Shown: positions 50,928-59,514, numbered from the stretch's first letter. The stretch: DNA of 64,000 nucleotides from Streptomyces sp. LHD-70 (GCF_031157275.1 NZ_JAVIFW010000018.1:1-64000); one strand, 5' to 3'. Made by a program: numbers and translations. Notes: a model not told the origin generated them from the letters alone.

Positions 50928-52745
50928 TCACCCCACCCGGGTCAACCGCACCGCGATCGACTCCGGGTAGCGCAGTTCCAGCTCGTTCTCCGACTTCCAG
51001 GTGAGCGTCTCCGGGACGCTGTGCGGGCAGCCGATGTTCCGGGGTGTGGACGGGTCCAGCTCAAGAGGGCTCAGGGTGACCGTGTTCTGCGTGGCGTCGA
51101 CCAGTTCCGCGCTGCCGTTGCAGCGGTAGTCGATCGACCAGCCCTTGTACGTCGCGATCTTCGTGCCCACCGGCCCCTGCTTGATCTTCAGCGTGCCGGA
51201 CACCTCCGACTTCCAGGTGCCGAGGAACTTGTCCGGGATGGGGCGCGGCGAGAGGCGGGTCTGCTTCAGCTCGGCGGACTTCTCTCCGGTCGTCCAACTC
51301 AGCTTGCCCGAGGACAACGTGAGGTTCTTGGCCTGGTTCAGGTCGCACTTGCTGACGGAGTCCCGGTGGCGCACCGACTTCACCGTGCGGAACGAGGACA
51401 GCGTGACCGTGTCTTCGTCCTGCCGGTCGACGGCGGCGGTGACCTTGCAGTACGAGTCGGGCGTCAGATACGCCAAGTGGGCCTTGGTTCCGGGCCGGTC
51501 GAAGATGACGCGCAGATACTCGTGCTCGTCGGTGACGGAGCTCTCCGCGTGCTGTACCAGTCCCTCCCAGGCCCCGCCGATGCGCGGCGCCGCAGGCTGG
51601 GTGCCGTCGGCGTCCTGACTCCGGTCGCCTGTGGGCTGCTTGCCGTCGCCCGGGGGGTCGTCGGAGCGCAGGGTGAGCACGACTCCGGACGCGGCGAGGA
51701 CGGCCGCGACCGTGCCGAGCGCCACCCACGCCACCCGCGCACGCGACTTGGGGGCCCGCGTCGCGACGGCGGACCCCGCCTGCGTGGGCAGCCGGGTCGG
51801 GGTGGGCAGCCGCGTCGGGGGCGGGTCGAGCTGGGTGGGCGGGGCGTCGGCGTCGAGGAGTTCGGCGGCGCGCCGGCCCAGCTGGGCGAGGAGCGAGCCC
51901 GGGAGCCAGGCGCTGCCAGGCCCGATCGCCGCGCCCCCGGTGCGCGCCAACAGGTCGTCCACCGTGGGCCGTTGCTCCGGCGCCTTGGCCAGGCAGTCCC
52001 GTACGAGGGGGAGGATCCCGGGGGGTACGGCGGTGAGGTCGGGCTCCTCCTCAGCGATCCGGAACATCACGGCGTGCATCCCGCTGTCGGCCGTGCCGAA
52101 GGGCATCCGCCCGGTCGCCGCGTACGCGAGGACCGAGCCGAGGCAGAACACGTCCGACGCGGGCGTGAGCCGCTGCCCGCGCACCTGCTCGGGCGACATG
52201 AAGCCGGGCGAGCCGATGACGGCACCGGTGTGCGTCCTGATCCCGTCGACCGCCGGGTCGAGGGCGCGGGCGATGCCGAAGTCGATGACGCGCGGACCGT
52301 CGACGGTGAGCAGGACGTTGGACGGCTTGAGGTCGCGGTGCACGAGCGCGGCGCCGTGGATGGCCTGCAGCGCGTGCGCGAGGCCGCCGGCCAGGGCGAG
52401 GACGGAGGGCTCGGGCAGCGGCCCGTGGTTCCGCGAGACGACGGTGTGCAGATCGGGGCCCGGTACGTAACCGGTCGCCACCCAGGGCGTCTCGGCCTCG
52501 GTGTCCGCGTCCAGGACGGGTGCGGTCCACTGCCCGCCCACGCGCCGGGCGGCGGCCACCTCGCGGGTGAACCTCCGGCGGAACTCGGGATGCCCGGCGA
52601 ACTCGGCGTGCACGACCTTCACGGCGACCGTGCGCCCGCCTTCGGAGCGCGCGAGATACACCCGACCCATGCCGCCCGCACCGAGCCGCGCGAGCAGCCG
52701 GTAGGGGCCGATGCGGGGCGGATCTTCGGTTGTCAGCGCGTCCAC
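50928..52745 (-). CDS. Receptor Ser/Thr protein kinase with two extracellular FLGTW-type domains
   Basis: This 605-residue protein has a kinase domain (residues about 14-275; RLGAGGMGRVYLARS, AVKVVH, VHRDLKPSNVLL, VIDFGIARA, GSPGFMSPEQV), a Pro/Thr linker, one membrane span (about 335-360; VAWVALGTVAAVLAASGVVL) and an extracellular part with two related beta-type segments, one opening IGGAWEGLVQHAESSVTDE and the next KFLGTWKSEVSGTLKIKQG. The kinase at 54966 has one such segment. It should signal external conditions by phosphorylation; the ligand is unknown. Confidence 0.9.
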   Translation of the reverse strand: MDALTTEDPPRIGPYRLLARLGAGGMGRVYLARSEGGRTVAVKVVHAEFAGHPEFRRRFTREVAAARRVGGQWTAPVLDADTEAETPWVATGYVPGPDLHTVVSRNHGPLPEPSVLALAGGLAHALQAIHGAALVHRDLKPSNVLLTVDGPRVIDFGIARALDPAVDGIRTHTGAVIGSPGFMSPEQVRGQRLTPASDVFCLGSVLAYAATGRMPFGTADSGMHAVMFRIAEEEPDLTAVPPGILPLVRDCLAKAPEQRPTVDDLLARTGGAAIGPGSAWLPGSLLAQLGRRAAELLDADAPPTQLDPPPTRLPTPTRLPTQAGSAVATRAPKSRARVAWVALGTVAAVLAASGVVLTLRSDDPPGDGKQPTGDRSQDADGTQPAAPRIGGAWEGLVQHAESSVTDEHEYLRVIFDRPGTKAHLAYLTPDSYCKVTAAVDRQDEDTVTLSSFRTVKSVRHRDSVSKCDLNQAKNLTLSSGKLSWTTGEKSAELKQTRLSPRPIPDKFLGTWKSEVSGTLKIKQGPVGTKIATYKGWSIDYRCNGSAELVDATQNTVTLSPLELDPSTPRNIGCPHSVPETLTWKSENELELRYPESIAVRLTRVG

Positions 52746-52799
52746 TCGTTCGACTGTAGTGGACGATCTCCCCGATTCGGCTGGGGATCAGGGGAGTTG

Positions 52800-52867
52800 G
52801 GGCCGATTCTCCGTCTGGGCCGACTCGCGGTATGGGCCGATTCTCGGTCTGGGCCGACTCTCAGTGG
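52800..52867. repeat. Two 34-bp direct repeats
   Basis: GGGCCGATTCTC then GTCTGGGCCGACTC occur in tandem at 52800-52833 and 52834-52867 with few differences. The second copy runs into the last codons of the minus-strand gene that ends at 52861. They occupy most of the gap before the kinase promoter region. Confidence 0.7.
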
Positions 52868-53313
52868 GGGCGACCCTCGCCGTTGATGCCGTCGCCCAGG
52901 CTGAGCGTGGGGGACGGCGTGACGCTGCGCGTCGGGGTCGGCGTCGGATCCGGCGTCCGCGTCGGGCTCGGGATGTCCGAAGGGGACGGGGACGCCGACG
53001 GTGACGCGGACTCCGTGGCGTCGTCCTCCGGCGGCGGCCCGAAGTCGTACGTCGGGCTCTCGTCGATCGGCGGGCTCCACGGCGTCTCCTTCGGGGGTTC
53101 GAAGGGGCCGGAGTCGGTCTCCATCAGCATCACCATGACCCCGGCGAACACCAGGCTGGCGAGGGCGAGGAAGAGCCCGACGGGGTTGTTGAGGTTGTAG
53201 ACGTACCGGCTCGTGCCCCAGGGGCTCTTCTTGAACACCGGCTCGTGGTCGTCGTCCCCCTGCGGACCGTCCCCTCGCGGACCGTCCCCTCGCGTCCTGT
53301 CCCCCTGCGTCAT
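52861..53313 (-). CDS. Single-pass membrane protein with Pro/Ser/Thr-rich tail
   Basis: This 150-residue protein has a charged N-terminus (RTRGDGPRGDGPQGDDD), a membrane helix at residues about 44-64 (NPVGLFLALASLVFAGVMVM) and an external tail rich in Pro, Ser and Thr (PSASPSPSDIPSPTRTPDPT) that looks like a cell-wall-spanning stalk. No catalytic motif is seen. It lies in the same direction between the PstS-like gene and a receptor kinase, so it may belong to that signalling group. Confidence 0.7.
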   Translation of the reverse strand: MTQGDRTRGDGPRGDGPQGDDDHEPVFKKSPWGTSRYVYNLNNPVGLFLALASLVFAGVMVMLMETDSGPFEPPKETPWSPPIDESPTYDFGPPPEDDATESASPSASPSPSDIPSPTRTPDPTPTPTRSVTPSPTLSLGDGINGEGRPH

Positions 53314-53336
53314 CCCCGCAGCCTAAGGACTCCGGG

Positions 53337-54878
53337 TCACGGATCGATCGCCGGGCCGTCACCGCATGCCCGCAGGCCCTCCGGCGAGGCGCACGGGACA
53401 TGGCCGTGGGTGCGGATCACGTCCTGGCCGCTGCCGCGCAGGGTGTAGTTGAGGAAGCTGGAGACGAGGGAGTCAGCGGGCGGCTGCCCGTACGTGTAGG
53501 CGTGCTCGATCTCCCGGAACGGGTACGGGGAGTCCGCGAGGCCCTCGATCGTCGGCGCCGCCCCGTCCAGGCTGAGCCGGTGCAGCCCCTTCGGTACGGA
53601 GGTGGAGCGCAGCTCGGAGTACCCGATGGCGCCAGGGATGTCCGCGACGTAGTCGAGGACCTCTTCCGTGCCGTCGACCTCGCAGCGCACGACCGAGACC
53701 TTCGGGTTGTCCTTGGTGCGGCAGTCGGCGGACGACCAGGCCACCTCGAAGCCGCGCAGGATGCGGCGCTGGAACACCGCGCGCGTACCGGAGTTGGCGT
53801 TGCGGCTGACCAGGACGACCGGCAGGGCGGGCAGCTTCGGGTCGAGGTCGCGCCAGGTGCGGGCCTCGCCGCGGTAGAGGCGGCGCAGGTCGGTGAGGGA
53901 GAGGTTCTTCAGCGGCACGCGGTCGTTGAGGACCATCGCGAACGACGAGACGGCGACCCGGTTCTCCCGCAGCTGCGGATGGCCGCTGGGCTTCGGCCCG
54001 TCGGAGAACGCGACCAGGGCGGGCGACGCGTCCGCCTTCGCGCCCGCCTCGGCGAGTTCGTTGATACCGGGTGCGCTGCCGTGCGCGTCGACGGTGATGT
54101 CCGAACCGGGGCAGTCCTTCTCGTACTTGTCGGCCAGTTCCTCGGCGACCCGCTTGAATGCGGTGGACCCGACGACCGTCAACTCGCCCTGGGCGCAGCC
54201 CATCGGCGGCCGGTTGCCGCCGACGACGATCAGCGTGGAGAGCGCGATCACAGAGAGCGTGAGCAGCCCGGCGAGCAGCTTCGCGGGGCGGCTGAGCAGG
54301 GGCGGGGTGTCGTCGGGCGTCGTACTGCGGTTGGGGCGGACCTTGCCGTCCCGGATGCCGCCGGTGATCGTGATGCCGTCGCCGACATGGCCGCCGGTGA
54401 GCAGCACGAGCAGCTTGAAGTGCTCGCCGGGGTTGAGCGGTACGCGCGGGATGCGCAGCGTGGACTCGTGGTGCACCATGCCGAGCGCGGGCGCGAAGTG
54501 CTCCATGAGGTGCCCGGACTCGCCGGGCTGGGTGACCGCTATGCCGCGGATGGCGCGATCGCTGAACTCGGCGGTGAGGCCGTGCAGTTCGCGTCCGGTG
54601 TAGTCGTCCCCGGCGATGCTCTGCGAGCCGTCGTTCTCGACCCGGAGCAGTACGAGGGTGGCGTCCGTCATCTGGCCCTCGTTGAACACGCCGAAGCGCA
54701 CGTTCGCGCGGCCCGCGCCCTCGTCGCTGCCGATCGGGGTGTCCATCTGCACGCGGTAGCCGATCCGCTTGCGGCGCGGCACCCGGCGTTCGATCCAGAG
54801 GGTGACGAGCGTCGCGACGACACCGAGCAGGGCGGTGCCGACGGCGATCACGTTCTCGGTGCTGAGCCAGTCATCCAC
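53337..54878 (-). CDS. Membrane-tethered PstS-like phosphate-binding-type protein
   Basis: This 513-residue protein has an N-terminal membrane anchor (IAVGTALLGVVATLVTLWI) and a soluble beta-rich region (residues 40-185). A second membrane span (about 203-225; LLAGLLTLSVIALSTLIVVG) is followed by a phosphate-binding-protein-like domain (ELTVVGSTAFKRVAEELADK, ITVDAHGSAPGINELAE, SRNANSGTRAVFQRRIL, DIPGAIGYSELRS). GSTAF and SGTR are positions that bind the oxyanion in PstS. It lacks a lipobox and an ABC partner, so a sensor role with the adjacent kinases is more likely than transport. Confidence 0.78.
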   Translation of the reverse strand: MDDWLSTENVIAVGTALLGVVATLVTLWIERRVPRRKRIGYRVQMDTPIGSDEGAGRANVRFGVFNEGQMTDATLVLLRVENDGSQSIAGDDYTGRELHGLTAEFSDRAIRGIAVTQPGESGHLMEHFAPALGMVHHESTLRIPRVPLNPGEHFKLLVLLTGGHVGDGITITGGIRDGKVRPNRSTTPDDTPPLLSRPAKLLAGLLTLSVIALSTLIVVGGNRPPMGCAQGELTVVGSTAFKRVAEELADKYEKDCPGSDITVDAHGSAPGINELAEAGAKADASPALVAFSDGPKPSGHPQLRENRVAVSSFAMVLNDRVPLKNLSLTDLRRLYRGEARTWRDLDPKLPALPVVLVSRNANSGTRAVFQRRILRGFEVAWSSADCRTKDNPKVSVVRCEVDGTEEVLDYVADIPGAIGYSELRSTSVPKGLHRLSLDGAAPTIEGLADSPYPFREIEHAYTYGQPPADSLVSSFLNYTLRGSGQDVIRTHGHVPCASPEGLRACGDGPAIDP

Positions 54879-54939
54879 GAGGGCACGCTACGAGCGCGAT
54901 GGGCGCCCCGGGCGATCAACTCCCTTGCTGTCGCCTGCT

Positions 54940-54987
54940 GTTCACCGCCCGGTCGTACGGGAGGTTCACCGCCCGGTCGTACGGGAG
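54940..54987. repeat. Perfect 24-bp tandem duplication at a kinase stop codon
   Basis: The 24-mer beginning GTTCACCGCCCGGTCG is present at 54940-54963 and again at 54964-54987. The second copy contains the last codons and stop (54966-54968) of the kinase gene; the first duplicates them just downstream. Slippage is the likely cause. Confidence 0.85.
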
Positions 54988-56711
54988 TACGTCTCGCTGC
55001 GTCCGTCCTCGTCGAGTCGGCGGACGACGAGGGTGCGCTCGTCCGGCATCGTGAGCTCGCGGGCCGGGCCCGGACTGCAGTTGTCCCCCTCGTCGGACGT
55101 GAGCGTGGCCGGGCCGAGCGTCACGGTGGTGGGGTCGGCGGAGCGGAGGCGCGCCGTCCAGCTGCAGTCCTGGTTCGGGCCCTCGCTGGACAGGCGCATG
55201 ACCCGCTCGCCGCGCGCTCCCCGGGTGAGGGTCAGCGTGCGGGTGACGGGGCCGCCGGACGCCTGGGCCTCGTCCCGCCAGGTGCCGAGGAACGCCTGCG
55301 GGATCGTGCTGGACGCGGTCGGCGCGGGGCTCCCGTGCTGTTCCGTACGGCCGGGCTCCTCGCCGTTCATCACCCCGTACACCGAACCGCCCGCACCGAC
55401 CGCGACGGCCACGGCGACCGTGACGAGGAACGCCGTGGTCCGGCCACTGCGCTGCGCCGACGGTTCGGGCTCGGCGCCGGAGTCGGGGCCGGAGGCGGTG
55501 TCGGAGGCGGTGTCGGCATCGGGCGACGGGTGCCCGAAACCGAAGGGCTGGGGCGGGCCGGACAAGGCCTGGGCGTGCGGCTCGCCGAAGGGCTGGGTGT
55601 CCGCGCCTGCGCCGGTGTCTGCGCCTGTAGTGGAGTCGGGGCCGGGGCCGGGTATCGGGGGGTGCGGGGCAGAGGGCGTGCCCGTTCCCTCGTCCCGGGC
55701 GCCGACCTCGTCCCGGGCGCCGACCTCGTCCCGGATGCCGACCTCGTCGTCGGCGGGCGACCGAGGTTCCGGTACGCGTACCTCCAGCGCGGCCGGATCC
55801 TCCACGTCGAGCAACCGCACCGCGTGCCGCCCGAGTTGGGCGATCAGCGTGCCGGGGAGCCAGGGTTCGCGGGCGCGCCCGTCGGCCACCGTGTCGTGCG
55901 CCCCGGTGCGCAGCAGCAGCGCGTCCAGGGAGGGGCGGTCCTCGGGGGTCTTCGCGAGGCAGGACCGCACCAGCTCCCGCAGCGGCTTCGGCAGCGCCCG
56001 CAGGTCCGGCTCCTCCTGGGCGATCCGGAACATCAGCGCGTGCACCCCGCTGCTCTCCGCGCCGAAGGGCAGCCTGCCGGTGGCGGCGTACGCGAGCACG
56101 GAGCCGAGGCAGAACACGTCGCAGGCCGGGGTGATCCGGTCGCCGCGGACCTGCTCGGGCGCCATGAACCCGGGCGAGCCGACGAGCGCGCCCGCACGCG
56201 TGAGCCCGCCGTCGGTCACCGTCTCCAGGGCGCGGGCGATGCCGAAGTCGATGACGCGCGGCCCGTCGATGGTGAGCAGGACGTTGGACGGCTTGAGGTC
56301 GCGGTGCACCACACCGGCGGCGTGGATGTCCCGCAGCGCGTGCGCGAGCCCGGCGGCGAGGATGCGCACGGAGCGCTCGGGCAGCGGCCCGTGCTCGTGG
56401 GCCACCACGCTGTGCAGCGAGGGCCCGGCGACGTACCCGGTGGCGAGCCAGGGCCGGGCCGCCTCGGTGTCGGCGTCCAGGAGGGGCGCGGTCCACGCCC
56501 CGCCGACCTGCCGTGCGGTCTCGACCTCCTGGCGGAAGCGGCCGCGGAACTCCTCCTGCTCGGCCAGCTCCGCGCGCACCAGCTTCACGGCGACGATGCG
56601 CCCGGAGGCCGACCTGGCGAGGAACACCTGCCCCATCCCGCCCGAGCCGAGGCGCCCGATGAGCCGGTACGCGCCGATCGTCCGCGGATCCGAAGCGGCA
56701 AGCTCGTCCAT
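54966..56711 (-). CDS. Receptor Ser/Thr protein kinase with one extracellular FLGTW-type domain
   Basis: This 581-residue paralogue of the kinase at 50928 has a kinase domain (residues about 14-275; RLGSGGMGQVFLARS, AVKLVR, VHRDLKPSNVLL, VIDFGIARA, GSPGFMAPEQV), a repetitive acidic linker (VGIRDEVGARDEVGARDEG), a membrane span near residues 430-450 (FLVTVAVAVAVGAGGSVYGV) and a terminal extracellular beta-type segment beginning AFLGTWRDEAQASG. Start is ATG 56711. The gene order kinase, PstS-like protein, membrane protein, kinase suggests one signalling island. Confidence 0.9.
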   Translation of the reverse strand: MDELAASDPRTIGAYRLIGRLGSGGMGQVFLARSASGRIVAVKLVRAELAEQEEFRGRFRQEVETARQVGGAWTAPLLDADTEAARPWLATGYVAGPSLHSVVAHEHGPLPERSVRILAAGLAHALRDIHAAGVVHRDLKPSNVLLTIDGPRVIDFGIARALETVTDGGLTRAGALVGSPGFMAPEQVRGDRITPACDVFCLGSVLAYAATGRLPFGAESSGVHALMFRIAQEEPDLRALPKPLRELVRSCLAKTPEDRPSLDALLLRTGAHDTVADGRAREPWLPGTLIAQLGRHAVRLLDVEDPAALEVRVPEPRSPADDEVGIRDEVGARDEVGARDEGTGTPSAPHPPIPGPGPDSTTGADTGAGADTQPFGEPHAQALSGPPQPFGFGHPSPDADTASDTASGPDSGAEPEPSAQRSGRTTAFLVTVAVAVAVGAGGSVYGVMNGEEPGRTEQHGSPAPTASSTIPQAFLGTWRDEAQASGGPVTRTLTLTRGARGERVMRLSSEGPNQDCSWTARLRSADPTTVTLGPATLTSDEGDNCSPGPARELTMPDERTLVVRRLDEDGRSETYSRTTGR

Positions 56712-56815
56712 GGCCCCGTGCCCTCCCCGTACCGGCTTCCCCGGCTCGCAGCAGCCCGACAGTCCGAGGATAGGTTCCGGTCCGGCGACCGGCCCCGGCG
56801 TTTGCCGGACACCTC

Positions 56816-57265
56816 CTAGCGTTCAGGAACCGTTTCCAGCCCGTGCATCGCCTGGGACAGTCGCTCCAACACCCGTACGGTTTCGGCGAGTTCGTCCTGC
56901 CCGAGGGCCTCGGCGAGCTGTGCGGCGAGGCGGGCGTGGCCGGGGCGGATGCGGTCGACGCCGGCCCGGCCCTGCTCGGTGGGTGTGACGAGCTTGGCCC
57001 TGCGGTGGGCCGGGTTGGGCTCGTACCGCGCGAGGCCGTCCGCGACGAGCCGGTCGGCGACGCGCTGCACGCTCTGCCGGGTGATGCCCATCCGGCGGGC
57101 GATCGCGGCGACCGGAAGCGGCTCCTCCAGGACGGCTCCGAGCACCTGCCACCAGGCGGCGGTGAGCCCGGCGGGCCGCGCCAACTGCTCGGACACGGCG
57201 AGGAACTGGCCGTTGAGCCGGAACACGCCGAGGGCCGTCCGGCTGAGCGCCTCGGTCTCCTTCAC
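56816..57265 (-). CDS. MarR-family transcriptional regulator
   Basis: This 149-residue winged-helix regulator has LTAAWWQVLGAVLEEPLPVA, the recognition helix AIARRMGITRQSVQRVADRL, and the wing LARYEPNPAHRRAKLVTPTE. It starts at GTG 57265, overlapping the stop of the DJ-1/PfpI gene (GTGA), so the two form an operon. Two TGACA/TGTCA inverted repeats in the operon promoter are the probable binding sites, which implies autoregulation. Confidence 0.92.
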   Translation of the reverse strand: MKETEALSRTALGVFRLNGQFLAVSEQLARPAGLTAAWWQVLGAVLEEPLPVAAIARRMGITRQSVQRVADRLVADGLARYEPNPAHRRAKLVTPTEQGRAGVDRIRPGHARLAAQLAEALGQDELAETVRVLERLSQAMHGLETVPER

Positions 57266-57891
57266 TGCTCCTCTCCCGACCCTTCCGCCGCCGCGAGCAC
57301 CTCGTACGCGGCCGCGTCGGAGTGCCGGAACAGCCGGTACCAGGCGTCGAGTCGCTCGCCCTCGTACACCCCGAGGCGGCCGAGGATCTCGCGCGCGAAG
57401 CCTTCCGGGTCGGTGCTGTTGGCGGTGATCAGATCGCCGTCGGTGACGGCGGTGTCGTCGACGTAGTGCTCGGCGCCCTTGTAGCCGGTGGCCTGGAGGT
57501 AGAACGAGACGTTGCTGGTGTGCGGCCGGTCGTCGAGCAGCCCCTCGCGGGCAAGGCCGGCGGTGGCGCCGCAGATCGCGGCGACGGGCACCCCGGCGTC
57601 GAGGAACGCGCGGGCCTTCCGGGCGAACGGCGCGAGCTGCTCGCCGCCCTCGTCCCACAGGTCGCCGCCGGTGAGGATGAGCAGCGCGCTGTCCTCCGGG
57701 CGTACGTCGGCGAGCGTGAGGTCGGGCGTGATGCGCAGGCCGCCGATGGTGGTGACCGGGTCGAGGCTCGCCCCGACGTACCGGATCTCGTAGCCGCCGC
57801 GGGCCAGCCAGGCCGTGGCGTGACCGGACTCCCAGTCGGCGTACGTGTCGTAGACGGCGACGTGCACGGGCTTGCGGGCGGTGCTGGTCAT
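57262..57891 (-). CDS. DJ-1/PfpI-family protein (type 1 glutamine amidotransferase-like)
   Basis: This 209-residue protein has HVAVYDTYADWESGHATAWL, LLILTGGDLWDEGGEQLAPF, the nucleophile elbow VAAICGATAGLAREG (C107) and SNVSFYLQATGYKG. Family members act as glyoxalases, hydratases or proteases; the Glu before the elbow and the Cys are present, so an enzyme is likely, but the substrate is unknown. It is the first gene of an operon with a MarR regulator. The promoter (TTGACA, 17 bp, CAGACT) overlaps two operators. Confidence 0.9.
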   Translation of the reverse strand: MTSTARKPVHVAVYDTYADWESGHATAWLARGGYEIRYVGASLDPVTTIGGLRITPDLTLADVRPEDSALLILTGGDLWDEGGEQLAPFARKARAFLDAGVPVAAICGATAGLAREGLLDDRPHTSNVSFYLQATGYKGAEHYVDDTAVTDGDLITANSTDPEGFAREILGRLGVYEGERLDAWYRLFRHSDAAAYEVLAAAEGSGEEQ

Positions 57892-57923
57892 GGCTGCTCC
57901 CGGATACTCGGATCCTGTGAACC

Positions 57924-57939
57924 TGACAGCAGTCTGTCA
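57924..57939. promoter_or_regulatory. Operator repeat 1 of the DJ-1/MarR operon
   Basis: TGACAG-CAGT-CTGTCA is a perfect 6-bp-arm inverted repeat overlapping the predicted -10 box (CAGACT on the minus strand, 57936-57931). The adjacent MarR protein is the likely ligand. Confidence 0.7.
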
Positions 57940-57959
57940 AATCGACAGCATGTTGTCAA
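57931..57959 (-). promoter_or_regulatory. Predicted promoter of the DJ-1/MarR operon
   Basis: On the minus strand a perfect TTGACA (57959-57954) and CAGACT (57936-57931) are separated by 17 bp, 40 bp before the ATG. Confidence 0.65.
57942..57959. promoter_or_regulatory. Operator repeat 2 of the DJ-1/MarR operon
   Basis: TCGACA-GCATGT-TGTCAA is a one-mismatch inverted repeat covering the -35 box. Its centre is 19 bp from that of operator 1, about two helical turns. Confidence 0.6.
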
Positions 57960-58033
57960 TGACGTTCGGGCGGGGAGAGGGCTTAACCGCTCTGGGAGGC
58001 GGGCTTAAACCCCCCACCCCTACCTTCCGGGCC

Positions 58034-58705
58034 ATGGAGAACCTGCAGAGCCTGCCGAGCCTCGCCGCCCACCTCGGCCTCGACCTCACCGCCGTGACCG
58101 TGCTGACCTTCGGCGTCTTCTATCCACGCCACCGCCGACGCGAGCTGGTGCCCGCGTATCTCGCCCTGAACGTCGCCCTGTTCGCCGTCGTCGCGGCCCT
58201 CGCGCGCGGTGGCACGGGCGGTGGGCTCGCCCTCGGCTTCGGGCTCTTCGGGGTGCTCTCGATCATCAGGCTGCGCTCCGACACGGTCCAGCACCAGGAG
58301 GTCGCCTACTACTTCACGACCCTCGTCCTCGGCCTCCTCTGCGGCCTCCCCGGCCTGGACCTCGGTACCGCCGCCGCGCTCTCCGCCGTACTCCTGCTCG
58401 TGATGTACGCGGCCGACCACCCCCGCCTCTACCGCCGCGACCGGCGCGCCCTCGTCACCCTCGATGCCGTGCACCGCGAACCGGACACACTCCGCGCGGA
58501 TCTGGCCGACCGCCTCGGCGAACCGCTCGGCTGGACCGTCCGTGAGGTCGACTACGTACGCGACCTCATGGTCGTGGAAGTCCGCTTCCGAGAGCCGGAA
58601 GTCCGGGAACCTTCGGGCGGCGCCGTACGTACGTCCCGTACGCCCCGCCCCGCACCCCGGACCCGCACGATCGCCCCACGTCCCCCGCAAGAGGAGACCG
58701 TGTGA
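58034..58705 (+). CDS. DUF4956 membrane protein
   Basis: This 223-residue protein has four to five hydrophobic segments in residues 15-140 (LTAVTVLTFGVFYPRHRRRE, AYLALNVALFAVVAALARGG, GFGLFGVLSIIRLRSDTVQH). The motif GLFGVLSIIRLR and the following EVAYYFTTLVLGL are characteristic of DUF4956. A small cytosolic domain and an Arg/Pro tail follow. These proteins nearly always accompany a VTC-domain protein, which is the next gene (GTGA overlap). TACCTT ends 7 nt before the ATG (leaderless pattern). Confidence 0.88.
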   Translation: MENLQSLPSLAAHLGLDLTAVTVLTFGVFYPRHRRRELVPAYLALNVALFAVVAALARGGTGGGLALGFGLFGVLSIIRLRSDTVQHQEVAYYFTTLVLGLLCGLPGLDLGTAAALSAVLLLVMYAADHPRLYRRDRRALVTLDAVHREPDTLRADLADRLGEPLGWTVREVDYVRDLMVVEVRFREPEVREPSGGAVRTSRTPRPAPRTRTIAPRPPQEETV

Positions 58706-59514
58706 ACCCCGCCCTGCGTGCCGTCGGCCGCGCCGCGCTCGCCGCTCATCCGATCCCGCTCGCCGAGGTCCTGGCCCGTGCCGAGCTGCTCGCCCGGTTC
58801 GACCACAGCTATCTGGTGCCGGTCGAGGTGTTCGAGGAGTTCGCCGCGCTGCTGACCGATCCGCGGCGGCCGAGCGGCCCGTTCCGGGCCCTGTCGATCG
58901 GCGGCAAGCGCTGGTTCTCGTACCACTCCGTGTACTACGACACCCCCGCCCTGCGGACCTTCCACGACCACCGGCAGGGGCGGAGGCTTCGGTTCCGGGT
59001 GCGCGAGCGGCTCTACCGGGACACCGGGGAGCGGCAGTTCGAGGTCAAGCTCAAGGGGCCGCGCGGCGAGACCGTCAAGCACCGCGAGCGGCTGACCGGC
59101 ACCGACCACGCCCTCGACGCCGACCGCCACGCCTTCCTCGGCGGAGTGCTGCGGTCCGCGTACGGGATCGAGGCGCCGGACGGCCTGGAGCCCGCGCTCG
59201 TCACCGACTACCGCCGGGCCACGTTCGTCGCGGACGGCCAGCGGGTGACCTGCGACGCGGGGCTCGTCGTGCGGGAGGCGGCGGGGGAGGGGCGCAGTGC
59301 GCGGGCCGACGGGGGCCTGGTCCTGGTCGAGACGAAGACCCGCGGCCACCTGACCGAGGCGGACCGCCTCCTGCACCGCTTCGGCCTGCGCGCCTCGGAG
59401 TTCACGAAGTACACCTGCGGATTTGCCGCGCTGCGGCCGGAGTTGGGGGTGAATCGGTGGGTGCGACCGGTGCGGGAGGTGTTCCCCGCACCCCCCAGCC
59501 CGTCCGGCGTTTGA
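58702..59514 (+). CDS. VTC-domain protein (polyphosphate polymerase-like)
   Basis: This 270-residue VTC tunnel-fold protein has FDHSYLVPVEVFEEFAALL, SYHSVYYDTPALRTFHDHRQ, RRLRFRVRERLY, RQFEVKLKGPRGETVKHRER, DYRRATFV and LVLVETKTRG. The rows of Arg/Lys and Glu residues match the phosphate-lined tunnel in which eukaryotic Vtc4 makes polyphosphate from ATP. Bacterial activity is not proven. It is coupled to the DUF4956 gene. The last residues (PSPSGV) come from an intergenic repeat module that runs into the gene end. Confidence 0.85.
   Translation: MNPALRAVGRAALAAHPIPLAEVLARAELLARFDHSYLVPVEVFEEFAALLTDPRRPSGPFRALSIGGKRWFSYHSVYYDTPALRTFHDHRQGRRLRFRVRERLYRDTGERQFEVKLKGPRGETVKHRERLTGTDHALDADRHAFLGGVLRSAYGIEAPDGLEPALVTDYRRATFVADGQRVTCDAGLVVREAAGEGRSARADGGLVLVETKTRGHLTEADRLLHRFGLRASEFTKYTCGFAALRPELGVNRWVRPVREVFPAPPSPSGV

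Noticed and set aside
53400..56819. A 1139-codon open frame on the plus strand
   Set aside because: It is antisense to the PstS-like protein and a receptor kinase, is Arg/Gly/Ala/Val low-complexity and shows no domain. Long antisense frames are common in GC-rich DNA.
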